Assembly: GCF_963082655.1 (NCBI RefSeq)
Contig: NC_081552.1
Coordinates: forward strand, 54,214,286 to 54,278,285
Source of the DNA: Stomoxys calcitrans
Lineage: Eukaryota; Arthropoda; Insecta; Diptera; Muscidae
Direction of reading: 5' to 3'
Length of the DNA stretch: 64,000 nucleotides
How positions within the stretch are numbered: position 1 is the stretch's first letter; the number at the start of each line of letters is the position of its first letter. The translations under genes were made by a program, and so were the position numbers. The notes below the pieces were generated by a model. That model did no database searches. It saw nothing but the letters and a program-made list of their open reading frames with translations, and was not told the DNA's origin. Positions 46,256 through 56,999 of this stretch are shown one piece after another.

Positions 46256-47265
46256 TTAATACCCTCCACCATAGGATGGGAGTATACTAATTTCGTGATT
46301 TTGTTCGTAACACCTCGAAATATGCGTGTGAGACCCTATAAAGTATATATATTCTTGATCGTCATGTCATTTTAAGCCGACCTTGTCATGTCCGTCCGTC
46401 TGTCTGTCGAAAGCACGCTAACTTTCGAAGGAGTAAAGCTAGCCGCTTGAAAATTTTTACAAATACTTCTTATTAGTTTAGGTCGGCTGGGATTGTAAAT
46501 GGGCCAAATCGGTCCATGTTTTGATATAGCTGCCATATAAACCGATCTTGGATATTGACTTCTGGAACCTATAGAGGGCGCAATTCTCGTCCGATTTGAC
46601 AGAAATTTTGCACGTAGTGTTTTGGTATCACTTCCAACAACTGTGTTATGTATGATTCAAATCGGTTCATAATTTGATATAGCTGTCATATAAACCGATC
46701 TTGGATCTTGACTTCTTGAACCAATAGAGCTCGCAATTCTCATCCCATTTGGCTGAAATTTTGCATGAGGAGTTTTGTTATGACTTCCAATAACTGTGCT
46801 AAGTATGGCGCAAATTAGAACATAACCTGATATAGCTGCCATATAAACCGACCTGGGATCTTGACTTCTAGAGGACGCAATTCTCATCCGATTTGGAAGA
46901 AATTTTGTACAACGGTTTCTCCCATGATCTTCAACATACGTGTCTAATATGGTCTGAATCGACCAATAGCTTTATACAGCTCCTATATAAATCGATCTCC
47001 CAAATTTGCTTCTTGAGCCCCTGCAAGGTGCAAATCTTATCCGAATGAACTGAAATATTACACAATGACTTCTACAATGTTCAGCATTCAATTATTGTCC
47101 AAATCGGACTATAACTTAATATAGCTCCAATAGCATAACAGTTCTTATTCAATATTCATTGTTTTCCTTAAAAGAGATACCGCGCGTAGAATTCGACAAA
47201 TGCGATCCATGGTGGAGGACATATAAGATTCGTCCCGGCCGAACTTAGCACGCTCTTACTTGTTT
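46256..47265 (+). mobile_element. HINE-1 inserted in HINE-3, opposite orientation
   Basis: 5' TTAATACCCTCCACCATAGG, AGTATATATATTC, short CCGTCCGTCTGTCTG tract, four units, then GGTGGAGGACATATAAG, CGTCCCGGCCGAAC and CTCTTACTTGTTT. More diverged than the 25 kb pair, so an older insertion. Confidence 0.85.
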
Positions 47266-47481
47266 CAAATTTCAATAGGTCACGTCTCGTCGGACAACGG
47301 ACATAGCTAAATCGAATCAGAAACTGATTCTGAGTTGATTGGTGTACTTATCAATGGGTTTATCTCCGTGCCTTTTGGATGTTACAAGCGAATGAACTAA
47401 GCTATATACCACAGTAGTGGTGTAGGGTATAAAAATAAAAGAAATTGAAAATCTTCTTCTATATCTTCTATCCATTATATA

Positions 47482-47790
47482 GCAAGTAAAAGCGTGCTAA
47501 GTTCGGCCGGGCCGAATCTTGGGAACCCACCCTCATGGATTCTGCTAAAATATGGGAGCTATATCTGTTTATAGACCGATTCGGACCGTTCTTAGCACAG
47601 TAGTTGAGAGTCATAACGGAATACTATGTGCAAAATGTCAGCCAAATCGAATAAAAATGGCGGCTACCAGGGGCTCAAGAAGTCAAATCAGGAGTTCGGT
47701 GTATATCGGGTTAAATCAAATCGGACAAAAATTGTGGCTTTCAGGGGCTCAAGAAGTCAAATCGGTGGATCGGTTTATATGGAAGCTAGG
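47482..47790 (-). mobile_element. HINE-1-like 3' end fragment
   Basis: GCAAGTAAAAGCGTGCTAAG with GGCCGGGCC hairpin, then a variant GGGAACCCACCCTCATGG and about 1.5 units of the GGGGCTCAAGAAGTCAAAT type. It ends at about 47790 in unrelated sequence. Confidence 0.75.
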
Positions 47791-49090
47791 TACGTGGCCA
47801 GGGTGGGCCCTCGGGTCCGACACCCCCAAGTTCATTTTGTCTATAGAAAAAGATTTTGATTAAATTTATTCTAAATACAACATTTTAGAAAAACTTTTTA
47901 AAATTACAAAATTATAATTTCCAACAGATGCACAGAATCCGTGGTACAGAAGTAATGTAATTGTCGCAGAATAAAAGTCTGTCATTACACAAAAACAAAT
48001 GCATTGGGAAAAAGTACAACTTATAGACAGGGTTGTCGAGCGTGGTTAATGTGGTAATTGGATCATAAAGGCGTTTTCTCAATTAATACGATGCAAATAC
48101 AACTTACCAGCGCACGGCCCTTGAAGCCATCACACCTAAAATGGTTCAAAAGTCTTCTAACCAAAGACGAAACGCGTCCCATAGTGGCTGGTATGTGTTG
48201 CTATCCTTTCCATTTGCAAAGAAAATCTCCGATCATTGTGTTCGTCTCGAAAGAGAAACAAACAAAATCTGACAAAATTTCATATTTATAATATTCTACA
48301 GAGACAAAATTTTGATCAGACCAGGATCACCTTAAAATTATTTTTCTTATATACAAAATTTTAATGAAATTTTTCTAAGGGCAAAATTTCAGCGTAGTAT
48401 TTTTAAAGACAAAACTTCATCACAATTTTTCCCAAGTACAAAGTTTGAATAATTCGGCGTAACATTCTCTTCAGCCTGGGCCCGATCTCTCTCGAAATTA
48501 TTTTTCTAAAGACAACATTTCATTTAAATTTTTCCTACAGACAAAATTTCATTAACAATTTTTCTAAAGACTACATTTTAATAATTTTTTTCTGAAGACT
48601 CTATTTTAGTGAAAATATTTCAATACAATTTTTTGCGCCTGCGCAAAGCATTTTGGGACACTACATTTTGCTCACACATTTTAGAATTTTTTTTTTATTA
48701 TGCTTTTCTGTTCCAAATAGAAATAAAAACAAAATGAAAAATTACAAAATAAAATTTTTTCTATATAAAGATAAAAATTGAAAGAAATTTTTTTCTAAAG
48801 GCAAAACTTCAATGATAAATTGTCTAAATGCAAAATGTTGCTCAATTCCGGACATCCTCGAAATTTTTTTAAAAAAAAAATATTTTGATAAATTTCAATA
48901 ACACCTTTTCAAACAAAACAAACAAATAAAAATTGTTTATGGACAATTTCCAATAAATATTTTTAAAGACAAAATTCTAACCCATTACGCTTGACTTTCG
49001 ATTCCCTTGTCCAATTTGGATGAAATTTCATATATTCTTAACGTAGAGCATTTATATTGACGTAGTAATTTTTAAAAATTTCTTTGACGA
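47791..49090. repeat. AT-rich region with a degenerate ~30-bp minisatellite
   Basis: The phrase TTTTTCTAAAGACAAAATTTC, with many variants, recurs from about 48290 to 48990 (for example near 48370, 48505, 48550, 48790, 48960). Spacing is irregular, about 30-60 bp. 47850-48290 is unassigned; its 77-codon frame (48058-48291) has no recognised domain. Confidence 0.5.
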
Positions 49091-50358
49091 CAGTAAAAAG
49101 GCGTTAAGTTCCACCGGGCCGAACTTTGGATACCCACCACCTCGGGTATATATGTAAATCACCTTTCGTCAAAATCGGGTGAAAAATGCATACCTTATGC
49201 CCCACTATATCGAAATATGTTTCGATTTGGACCAAATACTAATCGGTACAAGTCATTGTTCAATTGTGCATAACAAAATATTGATCTTTTCAGTAGCTAT
49301 ATCTAAAAATAAACCGATCTGAAGCATATACGACACGGATGTCGAAAAGCCTAACATAAGTCACTACGTAAATTTTTAGTGAAATCGGATTATAAATGCG
49401 CCTTTTATGTGGCCCTAAACATTAAATCGAGATATCGGTCTATATGGCAGCTATATCCAAATCTGAACCGATCTGGGCCAAGTTGCAGAAAAATGTCGAA
49501 GAGCCTAACACGACTCTCTGTCCCAAATTTCGGCGAAATCGGACAATAAATGCGACTATTATGGGTCCAAAACTTTAAATCGTGAGAACGGTCTATATGG
49601 CAGCTATATCCAAATCTGGACCGATCTGTGCCATATTGCATAAGTATGTTGAGGGTCTTAACATAACTCACTGACCCAAATTGCGGCGACATCGGGCAAT
49701 AAATGCGCTTTTTATGGCCCCAAAACCTAAAACCGAGAGATCGGTCTATATGGCAGCTATATCCAAATCTGTACCAATCTGAGCCAAATTGACGAAGGAT
49801 GTCGAAGGGTCTAACACAACTCACTGTCCTAAATTTCAGCAAAATCGGATAATATTGGGTTGCCCAAAAAGTAATTGCGGATTTTTTAAAAGAAAGTAAA
49901 TGCATTTTTAATAAAACTTAGAATGAACTTTAATCAAATATACTTTTTTTACACTTTTTTTCTAAAGCAAGCTAAAAGTAACAGCTGATAACTGACAGAA
50001 GAAAGAATGCAATTACAGAGTCACAAGCTGTGAAAAAATTTGTCAACGCCGACTATATGAAAAATCCGCAACTACTTTTTGGGGAACCCAATAAATGTAG
50101 GTTTTATGGGCCTAAGACCCAAAATCGGCCGATCGGTCTATATGGGGGCTATATCAAGATATAGTCCAATATAGCCCATCTTCGAACTTAACCTGCTTAT
50201 GGACAAAAAAAACCTGTGCAAAGTTTCAGCTCAACATCTCTATTTTTTAAGACTGTAGCGTGATTTTAACAGACAGACGGATGGACATGTCTAGATCGCC
50301 TTATAGGGTCGGAAATGGATATTTCGATGTGTTGCCTTCTGTGGTGGGTATAAAAAAG
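49091..50358 (-). mobile_element. HINE-2, full length, split by a mariner MITE
   Basis: 3' end AGTAAAAAGGCGTTAAG with a slightly imperfect hairpin (TTCCACCGGGCCGAAC), ATACCCACCACCTCGGG. Five units of about 150 bp. The 5' end has only GACAGACGGATGGACATG, then TCGGAAATGGATATTTCG and TGTGGTGGGTATAAAAA. The MITE at 49855-50091 sits inside the last unit. Confidence 0.88.
49855..50091 (-). mobile_element. Mariner MITE, 237 bp
   Basis: TA at 49853-49854 and 50092-50093, TTGGGTTGCCCAAAAAGTAA terminal repeats (one G for C at the right end). Orientation opposite to the copy at 7354. It splits the HINE-2 word ATCGGATAA|TAAATG cleanly. Confidence 0.9.
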
Positions 50359-50566
50359 GTGGGGTGGATAGCCGAGTCTGAACGGAGTGCCGCAGTGCGA
50401 CACCTCTTTGGGGAGAAGTTTTACATGGCATAGTACCTCACAAATGTTGCCAGCGTTAGGAGGGAAAAACCACCTCTGAAATTTTTTTCTGATGGTCTCG
50501 CCATGTTTTGAACCTAGGCGTTCAGCATCATAGGCGGACATGCTAACCTCTGCGCTACAGTGGCCT
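50358..50566 (-). mobile_element. tRNA-derived SINE, 3' truncated
   Basis: On the minus strand it begins GGCCACTGTAGCGCAGAGG. The A box TAGCGCAGAGG is at 50557-50547. The B box is degraded (GGTTCAAAACA). The body goes through CGGACT-like CAGACTCGGCTATCC and stops at the HINE-2 5' end, so about 100 bp of tail are missing. The GTGTCGCACTGCGGCAC part lost from the 45.7 kb copy is present here. Confidence 0.85.
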
Positions 50567-50569
50567 TAA

Positions 50570-50770
50570 TCAATATTAAGTATCTGTGCAAAATTTCCAG
50601 CGGCAAGCTTTACGCGTTCGACCGCTATTGTGATTTTGACAGACTGACGACTCAGGACGTCGAGACGAAGAATATATATATTGTACTTCATGGTTTCCTA
50701 GATCAATATTTCGAGGTGTTACAAACGGAATGACTAGATTATCCATCCTATGGTTGTGGGTATAAAAATG
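50570..50770 (-). mobile_element. HINE-1-like 5' end fragment
   Basis: GTGCAAAATTTCCAGCGGC, a much reduced tract (GACAGACTGACG), AAGAATATATATATTG, GAGGTGTTACAAACGG and CCATCCTATGG...GGTATAAAAA. No body units. Confidence 0.65.
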
Positions 50771-51070
50771 AATTTGTCTTTGTTTGCGTTCTTGTTTGTT
50801 TGTTTGTGGGTTGGTAAATTTGTTTGTGGCAACAGGCTATACAATTTATTGATATAGGAAGGTGGACGTACTCAAAAATAAAAGTGGACCGATCGGGACA
50901 ATATGGGACTAAAACGAAAGGTATTCAGGAGTTGAGTACGAATTTTATATTAAAAATTGGATCCAAGTAACTGGGAGGCCGCCCTGACCCCAAAACGACG
51001 ATACGACGATTTATTGGACGATAATGACAATATGGGTCTCGAACGAAGGTATTCGGCGGTAGATTACGCA
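50771..51070 (+). mobile_element. Family A fragment with a 5'-end-like start
   Basis: AATGAATTTGTCTTTGTTTG and further GTTTGTTTG words resemble the 5' region seen at 9834 (minus). Two ~130-bp units follow (GGGACAATATGGGACTAAAAC). It ends abruptly in HINE at 51071. Confidence 0.55.
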
Positions 51071-51334
51071 TATCTTAATCTGAACCGATATTGTCCATAT
51101 ACAATCCCCAACGACCTACATCGAAATTAAGTATCTGTGCAAAATTTCAATCGGCTAGCTTTACGCGTTCGATCTTTATCGTGATTTCGACAGACGGAAA
51201 GGCAGACAGACATGGCTAGGTCGAGACGATAAAGAATATATATACTTAGACGAATATTTCGAGGTGTTATAAACGGAATGTCTAGATTAGTATACCCTAC
51301 CCACCATCCTATGATGGTGGGTTTAAAAAGACTA
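51071..51334 (-). mobile_element. HINE-1-like 5' end fragment
   Basis: AACCGATATTGTCCATATAC, CGGCTAGCTTTACGCGTTCG, a short tract (GACGGAAAGGCAGACAGAC), AAGAATATATATAC, and TATACCCTACCCACCATCC with GATGGTGGGTTTAAAAA. Confidence 0.65.
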
Positions 51335-51575
51335 AATAATGACTATTTAAAAAGTAGTTACATAGTCATTTATAGGCAACTACCACATGAGGATCATTTT
51401 TATAGGCGTTAAGCCACGCCAAGCGAGATGCGCTAACATTTAAATTAGCGCCATCTTCTGGCTGTTTTTCATTGGATTTAGTTAATCCAACTGCCAGTAG
51501 ATGACGCTAACTTAGAGAAGCCAATATGAACAGGGATTGATTATACAGCATTTATCTTTGTTATGACAACCGACC
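51335..51575. repeat. Dispersed repeat family D, copy 3
   Basis: Reverse complement of the 10.06-10.42 kb copy: ATAGTCATTTATAGGCAAC, GCTAACATTTAAATTAGCGCC, a palindromic GGATTTAGTTAATCC centre, AGAGAAGCCAA, TTGTTATGACAACCGACC. Continues into family A. Confidence 0.55.
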
Positions 51576-51840
51576 ATGGAAGTACGGATCTAAAATGAAA
51601 GGTCGTTGAGAGTAGAAATGTGATTTTCACTTTTGGGACCAAGTCTCTGGGGGACCACCACACCCCCAAACAGGAATTGTACTTACTTGGCCTTTAAATA
51701 AGAGGTATTTAAAAGAAGAAAAATTCACAGGAAAATTGGAATAAATTTTCTACTCATATTAGGCTGAAATTTCCAAATTTAGAGAACTTTTCTCCAAAAT
51801 AGCTTTTTCGGGTGCAGCAGAGCGGGCCGGGCTCAGCTAG
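51576..51840 (+). mobile_element. Family A, 3' terminus present
   Basis: One to two units, then the terminal part: GTGCAGCAGAGCGGGCCGG and GCTCAGCTAG at 51840, followed by T. GAGC and GCTC flank CGGGCCGG and can form the short terminal hairpin. Confidence 0.65.
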
Positions 51841-51856
51841 TTGTATATGAATAAAT

Positions 51857-52138
51857 TTACTGTGCACTTGCGGCAATGTGAACTTGAACTGAAGCAAACC
51901 AGTTTGTAAGAGTTTTCGTATTTACCGTTCTGCCATCTAGATATGACAATTTAAATTTAGATATTTTAGGTTTATGTCCCTGCTTAGACGTTATTACTAT
52001 TGTGAGTATTACAAATGAAGAATGATGCTTATCTTCGCTTAAGGTGCATTCCCAATAGCAACATTTAGTTGGAAAACTTGTTTGTGAAACAATTTGTGAA
52101 TTATGAGACAGGGCTTCCATTGTGGATTTTGCAGACAT
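51857..52138 (-). CDS. Orphan 93-residue reading frame, function unknown
   Basis: The frame begins MSAKSTMEALSHNS and ends NWFASVQVHIAASAQ. Composition is mixed, unlike the repeat-derived frames in this window, and no neighbouring repeat shares its sequence. I recognise no domain, signal peptide or membrane segment. It lies 17 bp beyond a Helitron-like 3' terminus. It may be a fragment of a host exon, an unknown TE protein, or chance. Confidence 0.2.
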   Translation of the reverse strand: MSAKSTMEALSHNSQIVSQTSFPTKCCYWECTLSEDKHHSSFVILTIVITSKQGHKPKISKFKLSYLDGRTVNTKTLTNWFASVQVHIAASAQ

Positions 52139-52204
52139 TGCATTGAGTTTAATTTCCAGAAAAATATACAGGAAAGTAACACAATTTATCTTTCGTTATT
52201 TTTT

Positions 52205-52375
52205 TTTTAAATAGAACTGCTGGTTTTCCTAAAACATCTCTTCGAAGCTGCAATTCGCTGCTGGGTAATTTGCCGCCTGTCGTAATTTGCAGGCTTTTGA
52301 TTACCAAACTATCAAAATGTTTTCACTCTCAGAGAGCGCATGAGTTCTCTTCTGCTGCCGAATAAAGCACGCAAA
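52205..52375. repeat. Dispersed repeat family E, copy 1
   Basis: Shared with 61597-61790 in the same orientation: CTGGTTTTC.TAAAACATCT, TTCGAAGCTGCAATT, ATTACCAAACTATCAAAA, TCTCAGAGAGCGC. About 170 bp, moderately diverged. Confidence 0.6.
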
Positions 52376-52423
52376 TAACTTCCAGTAAACATTAAAAAAT
52401 GCAATAGAAATTTTTCAAGGTGA

Positions 52424-53074
52424 GCATTTTTGGAAAACGCGTTTACCAAATGATTCCTCTTCGAACTTGCCATCCAGGTTTGCCATCAAATCTTCGAAAA
52501 ATGAAAATTTTTATATTGCATTTTGAAAAAACTCCTTGGGGATTGAGTCAAATGGTATTTTTGCGCCCGAACTCCACTTCTGTGTCCTTAACTCAAAAAT
52601 ATTTGGGGCTTTGAAAATTAAAATTTTTTAAAGTCTCACCCCTTGCTCGAAAAATTCAAAAAATATCAAAGTGAAAAATTTTGGAAAACGTGTTTACCAG
52701 ATGTTTCCTCTTCGAATTTGCAATCCAGGGTTGCCAGCCAATTTTTCGAATTTTAAGTACAGTAAATGAAGATTTTGAGATTGTTTTTTGAAGAAACTCC
52801 TCAGGTCCTTCGAAAATTAAAATTGTCAATAAAATGCAAAAAAAAAAAAAAATATCAAAGCGAAGATTTTTGGAAAACGTGTTTACCAAATGATTCCCCT
52901 TCGAAATTGCAATCATGGTTTTCCATCAGATCATTGGTGATCATTGACAAATAGTGACTCGAAAAAAGTCATGAACTGGAACGTCTCCACCCATTGCTCA
53001 TTTTCGGATTACTTTAGGATATGTTTTTAGGTCGAGCACGAAATGGGGAAGAGGAGACCATACAGAAACCCAAG
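52424..53074. repeat. Family F tandem repeat, three units, left end of the large inverted repeat
   Basis: TTTTTGGAAAACGTGTTTACC and CCTCTTCGAATTTGCAATCC recur starting at about 52427, 52680 and 52868 (steps about 253 and 188 bp). 52690-52727 and 52774-53074 have inverted matches at 58561-58598 and 57954-58249. Confidence 0.7.
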
Positions 53075-53075
53075 A

Positions 53076-54492
53076 GGGAAGGAACTAGGGAAGTTCAGAG
53101 AACAGGTGCAGAAGTTGGCGCTCCCTAGGAGGCCGCTGGAGGAGGCAAAGGAACTGGAGGCCACAGTGATTCTTTTCACGGGATGCCTGAACGAGGCCGT
53201 CGCATAAAACAAGCCAGTCATGGTGGTCATCGGACCTGAAGGTGCTCAGAGGGGCTTTTTAAAAAGAGCAAGAGAAGAGAACACGGCAGAGGGCTGGGAC
53301 GAATATAGCGAAGCCCTCGGCAAGTTCAAGAAGGAAGAGGAAGGCGAATAGTAGTTTGTGGGCGAAATTGAAAAGCACGAGTGAGGCATATAGACTGCGC
53401 AAAGTGCTCCCAAAGGATCCTAGCACGCTTAGCTCCCTGAGGAAGGAGGACGTAACTTACACCGAGAGTAGTCAGAAGACCGTGAAACTTCTGACGGAGA
53501 ATCATTTCCCCCGCAGCTTGGATATCAAGATATCGCAATATCTACATATTGCGATATCTTGATCGTGGCGGATGACCTCATTAAGGACATCGTTGACGAA
53601 GAGAAGTGGGCAGTCCGCACTTTCCGGCCATTTAAATCGGCCGGACCTGACGAACCGCTGCAGGAGTCCCTTGAAGTCACTTTACCCTGGCTAGAACGGA
53701 TTTTCCGGACGAGTCTGGCGTGGTCCCATGTACCAAGAACTGAGGGGAGGTCAATAAATAAACCACATCACGACGAAGGATTATAGGCCTTTTAGACTAA
53801 CATCGTTTTCGCGTAAAACACTGGAAAGACTGAGAGACCTGAAGACGAGAGAGGGACTGACGCCGGAGAACTTCAGTGAGGCCCAACACGCATACCTCAA
53901 AGACAGGTTGGTAGAGATGGATCTTTACGAAGTGTTACGAGAGGTCGAGACGTCCTCCGGAGGTGTACACTGTGACAGCCTTCAAAAATGTGGAAATAGG
54001 ATCAATAGTAGCACGGTCCAGTGCGGTGACAAATAATATGCTTCGTGGCAGGTTTATTAATGCAAACCTCGAAGATAGGGGGGCAGAAGGCGGGTGACCA
54101 TGGGGAAAGGCTCAGTGAGGGGTGTTTTCTTCGATTCTGTCGAACCACTGATAAATAAAATCCTGTTGGATCTCAGTGAAGATGGCACGAAGATAATCGC
54201 TTATGCGCACGATGCACAGTGGGCCAAACGCCGAAAAAATTGGAAGTAAGTAAAAAAAATTTCAGGAAATTGACCCACTGTGGGATGTCATGTTGCTGGT
54301 CAGAGACAGGTTTCTGCCGACGATTAGGGAGACCATGGAAGGGTCACTGAGCAGAATGTCGCTACCAGAAATTGGTTAAGGGTCAACCCAAGGAAGACAG
54401 AGCTGGTGCTCTTCACTCGTAGATACAAGATACCGGAATTCAGACTGTCGTCTTTGGACGGGATCACCCCGCAGCTGTCGAAGGAGGGATAG
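53076..54492 (+). pseudogene. Degenerate LINE pol fragment
   Basis: Plus-strand pieces in order: LWAKLKSTSEAYRLRKVLPK (after 53359), RTFRPFKSAGPDEPLQESLE (about 53617-53680, the SAGPDG-type finger motif), TLERLRDLKTREGL (about 53820), a VFFDSVEPLINKILLDLSED-like palm with YAHDAQ where YADD is expected (about 54125-54220), and LRVNPRKTELVLFTRRYKIP (about 54376-54435). This is one non-LTR polymerase with several stops and frameshifts; the YADD box has D to H. An 18-bp perfect hairpin lies at 53524-53563. Confidence 0.8.
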
Positions 54493-54502
54493 TCGCCCCC
54501 TT

Positions 54503-54845
54503 TTTTTATACCCTCCACCGTTTTTATGTCCTCCACCATAGGATGGGCGTATACTAACATCGTCATTGTTACATATTGAAATATTGGTATAAGACCCCAT
54601 AAAGTATACATGTTCTTCATCGTCTTTACATTTTCAGTTGATCTAACCATGCACATCCGTCCGTCTGTCTGTCGAAAGAGTAAAGCTTGGCGCTTGAAAT
54701 TTTGCACAAATACCTGCTATTAGTGTGTGTCGGTTGTGATTGCAAATGGGTCGTATCGGTCCATATTTAGAAATAGCTCCCATATAAACCGATCTCTCGA
54801 TTATACATCTTGAGCCCTAAAGAGAGTAATTCTTAATTGATTTTA
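54503..54845 (+). mobile_element. HINE-1 5' end, truncated, with duplicated terminal box
   Basis: TTTATACCCTCCACCG is followed about 20 bp later by TGTCCTCCACCATAGGATGG, i.e. two versions of the terminal box. Then CCATAAAGTATACATG, CCGTCCGTCTGTCTG, and one unit; it stops near 54845. Confidence 0.75.
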
Positions 54846-55188
54846 AATTGTGTGCTATGACCAGGGATTAAAACGTTCGAATCGGAGCAGACTTATTTTT
54901 GCCGGGAGCGAAATTGTTTGATCTCGGAGAGGAGCGGGTTCCAATTTCAACATCCGCTCCGCTCCGACAAAATAAAAATAAACATATTTTTGGTTTACAA
55001 TTTGTTGTTTTTTGGCGAATTAAAATAAAAATTATTACATTATCATGAGATAACTTTAGAGTTAACTTTTGTTAAATCGTTATCGAAAGCATGTTAGAGA
55101 ACAGATTTGTAGTTTCGTCTTAAAGTCAAAACAAATGACAACAAGCTAAGTGCGGTAGGGCCGAATATTGTGTATCATTCACCACTGA
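54846..55188. other. Unassigned sequence ending in a HINE-1 3' end remnant
   Basis: 54890-54975 has repeated GGAGC/CGCTCC words (GAGCGGGTTCC, CCGCTCCGCTCCGAC). 55137-55188 is a degraded minus-oriented HINE-1 3' end (ACAAGCTAAGTGCGGTAGGG, GATCGCATTTGTC). Confidence 0.5.
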
Positions 55189-56140
55189 TCGCATTTGTCT
55201 ATTTCTTTTTACAGGTAGAAACCAAAAAGGATCAAGAAACACCACCATAGGAAAGGAGGTATATTCATTTAGTCATTTCGTTTGCAAAACATCGAATTAA
55301 ATACCCTTTTCCAACCCTATCAAGTATATATATTCTGGATCATCTTAAAATTCTAAGATGATCTAACGATGTCTGTGTATCCGTCTGTTGTAATCACGCT
55401 ACAGCCTTCAAAAATGGAGATATTGAGCAAAAGCTTGGCACAGATTCGTATTTTGTCTATACGCAGGTTAAGTTCTTAAACGAGCAAAATTGGGTCATAT
55501 ATAGATACAGCTTCCTTATAAACCGAACCCCCGGTTTAGGTCCTTAGCCCTTATTTATTATTCGATTTCGATGAAATTATAAACTGCGAGTTGTACTAAG
55601 GCCCCCGATATCCGGACCGAAAATCTTCCATATCGGGCCATAATTAGATATAAAATCCTATCGATTTAAGGGTGCGTTTATCACCCGATTTTGTTGAAAT
55701 TTAGAACAGTGGTATCCTATCGACATCCGCAACCAGTTTGATCCAAATCGAACAACAATATATTAAGATAAAGCTGTCATATGTACCGATCTACCAATTA
55801 AGGGTCTTAAACTCATAAAAGACCCATTTGTTACCCGATTTCGCCGAAATCTTAAAGAATGAGTTGCACTGGGCCTCTTATTGTCCGAACTGAACATTGT
55901 CCTGAACGGACCAAAATTTAATATAGCTGCTATATAATCTGATCTACCCATTTGGGGTCTCAAGCCCATAAAAACGCTTTTACTTGTTTTTATTTACCAC
56001 AATATTTTTCTATTATCAAACTCTCGAAGGCGAATAAGTTACCGAATACCACCAAATGTGAAATTCACCTTCGACTACGATTGCTGTCGATATTCGCCTT
56101 CGACAATGGGAATAAGGGTGATTATTTTTTTTAATGTTCG
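55189..56140 (+). mobile_element. HINE-2/4-like element, left arm of the large inverted repeat
   Basis: From 55236: ACACCACCATAGGAAAGGAGG, ATTTAGTCATTTCGTTTGC, AGTATATATATTC, units with CCCGATTTCGCCGAAATC and ATATCCGGACC, ending CGCTTTTACTTGTTTTT without a normal hairpin. 55991-56140 adds a non-HINE flank with CGAAGGCGAATAAG and ATTCGCCTTCGACAATGGG. The whole stretch is repeated inverted at 57000-57953. Confidence 0.8.
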
Positions 56141-56930
56141 CATAAAACCGATCTCCTTATTTTACTTCTTGATCACCTAAAGGGCCCAATTCTTTTTCGA
56201 ATTGGCTGAAATATTACACAATGGTCTCCAACATATATCTATATATCAAGTTATGGTCCGATTCGGACTATAATTAAATTGAATGTTGGAGACCATTGTG
56301 TAATATTTCAGCCAATTCGAAAAAGAATGTGGCCCTTTAGGTTATCAAGAAGTAACATAAGGAGATAGGTTTATATGGGAGCTGTATTAGGCTATAGATC
56401 GATTCGGACCATATTTGACACGTATGGGAGAAGACGTTGCATAAAATTTCAGCCAAATCGGATAGGAATTGCGCCCTCTAGATGATCAAGATGTCAAGAC
56501 CCCAGATCGGTTTATATGACAGTCAAATCAGGTAATGGACTTAGCACAGTTGTTGAAAATCATAACAAAACACCTCATGCAAAGTTTCAACCAAAACGGA
56601 TAAGAATTGCGTCATCTAGTAGCTCAAGAAGTCAAGATCTAAGATCGGTTTATATGCCAGCTATATCAAAACATTAACCGATATGGCCCATTTACAATCC
56701 CAACCGACCTATACTAATAATAAGTATTTGTGCAAAATTCTAAGCGAAAGTTAGCGTGCTTTCGACAAGCAGACAGACTGACGGACATGGCTAGATAGAC
56801 TTAAAATGTGACGTCGAAGGAGAATATATATATACTTTGTGGCGTCTTAGACGAATATTTCAAGGAGTTGCAAACAAAATCACGACGTGGGGGGTATACC
56901 CCATCCTATGGTGGAGGGTATAAAAATAAA
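56141..56930. mobile_element. HINE-1 piece with internal palindrome, spacer of the inverted repeat
   Basis: 56145-56234 and 56283-56372 are inverted copies (about 90 bp arms, 48-bp loop). After the palindrome it is an ordinary minus-oriented HINE-1 with GACAAGCAGACAGACTGACG and a 5' end CCCATCCTATGG, GGTGGAGGGTATAAAAA at about 56927. Confidence 0.75.
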
Positions 56931-56999
56931 GTGCGTTATTTTCATCACATGGTCATTTTAAACTATCTGAATATTGCAAGTAAATCTAAGTCTATACGA

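Larger units (their letters stand above)
43678..47436 (-). mobile_element. HINE-3, full length but split by three insertions
   Basis: 3' end at left: AAAGTCGGGCGGGACCGACT and ATACCCTACACCACCG. 5' end at right: CCACAGTAGTGGTGTAGGG then TATAAAAA. ACCCTACACCAC and GTGGTGTAGGGT are the matching subterminal repeats. Element pieces are 43678-44487, about 45676-45689, 45989-46255 and 47266-47436. Units of about 140 bp read CATATCGGATGAAAGATA and GGGAGCTATATCTAAATC. It contains two HINE-1 copies and a SINE. Confidence 0.78.
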
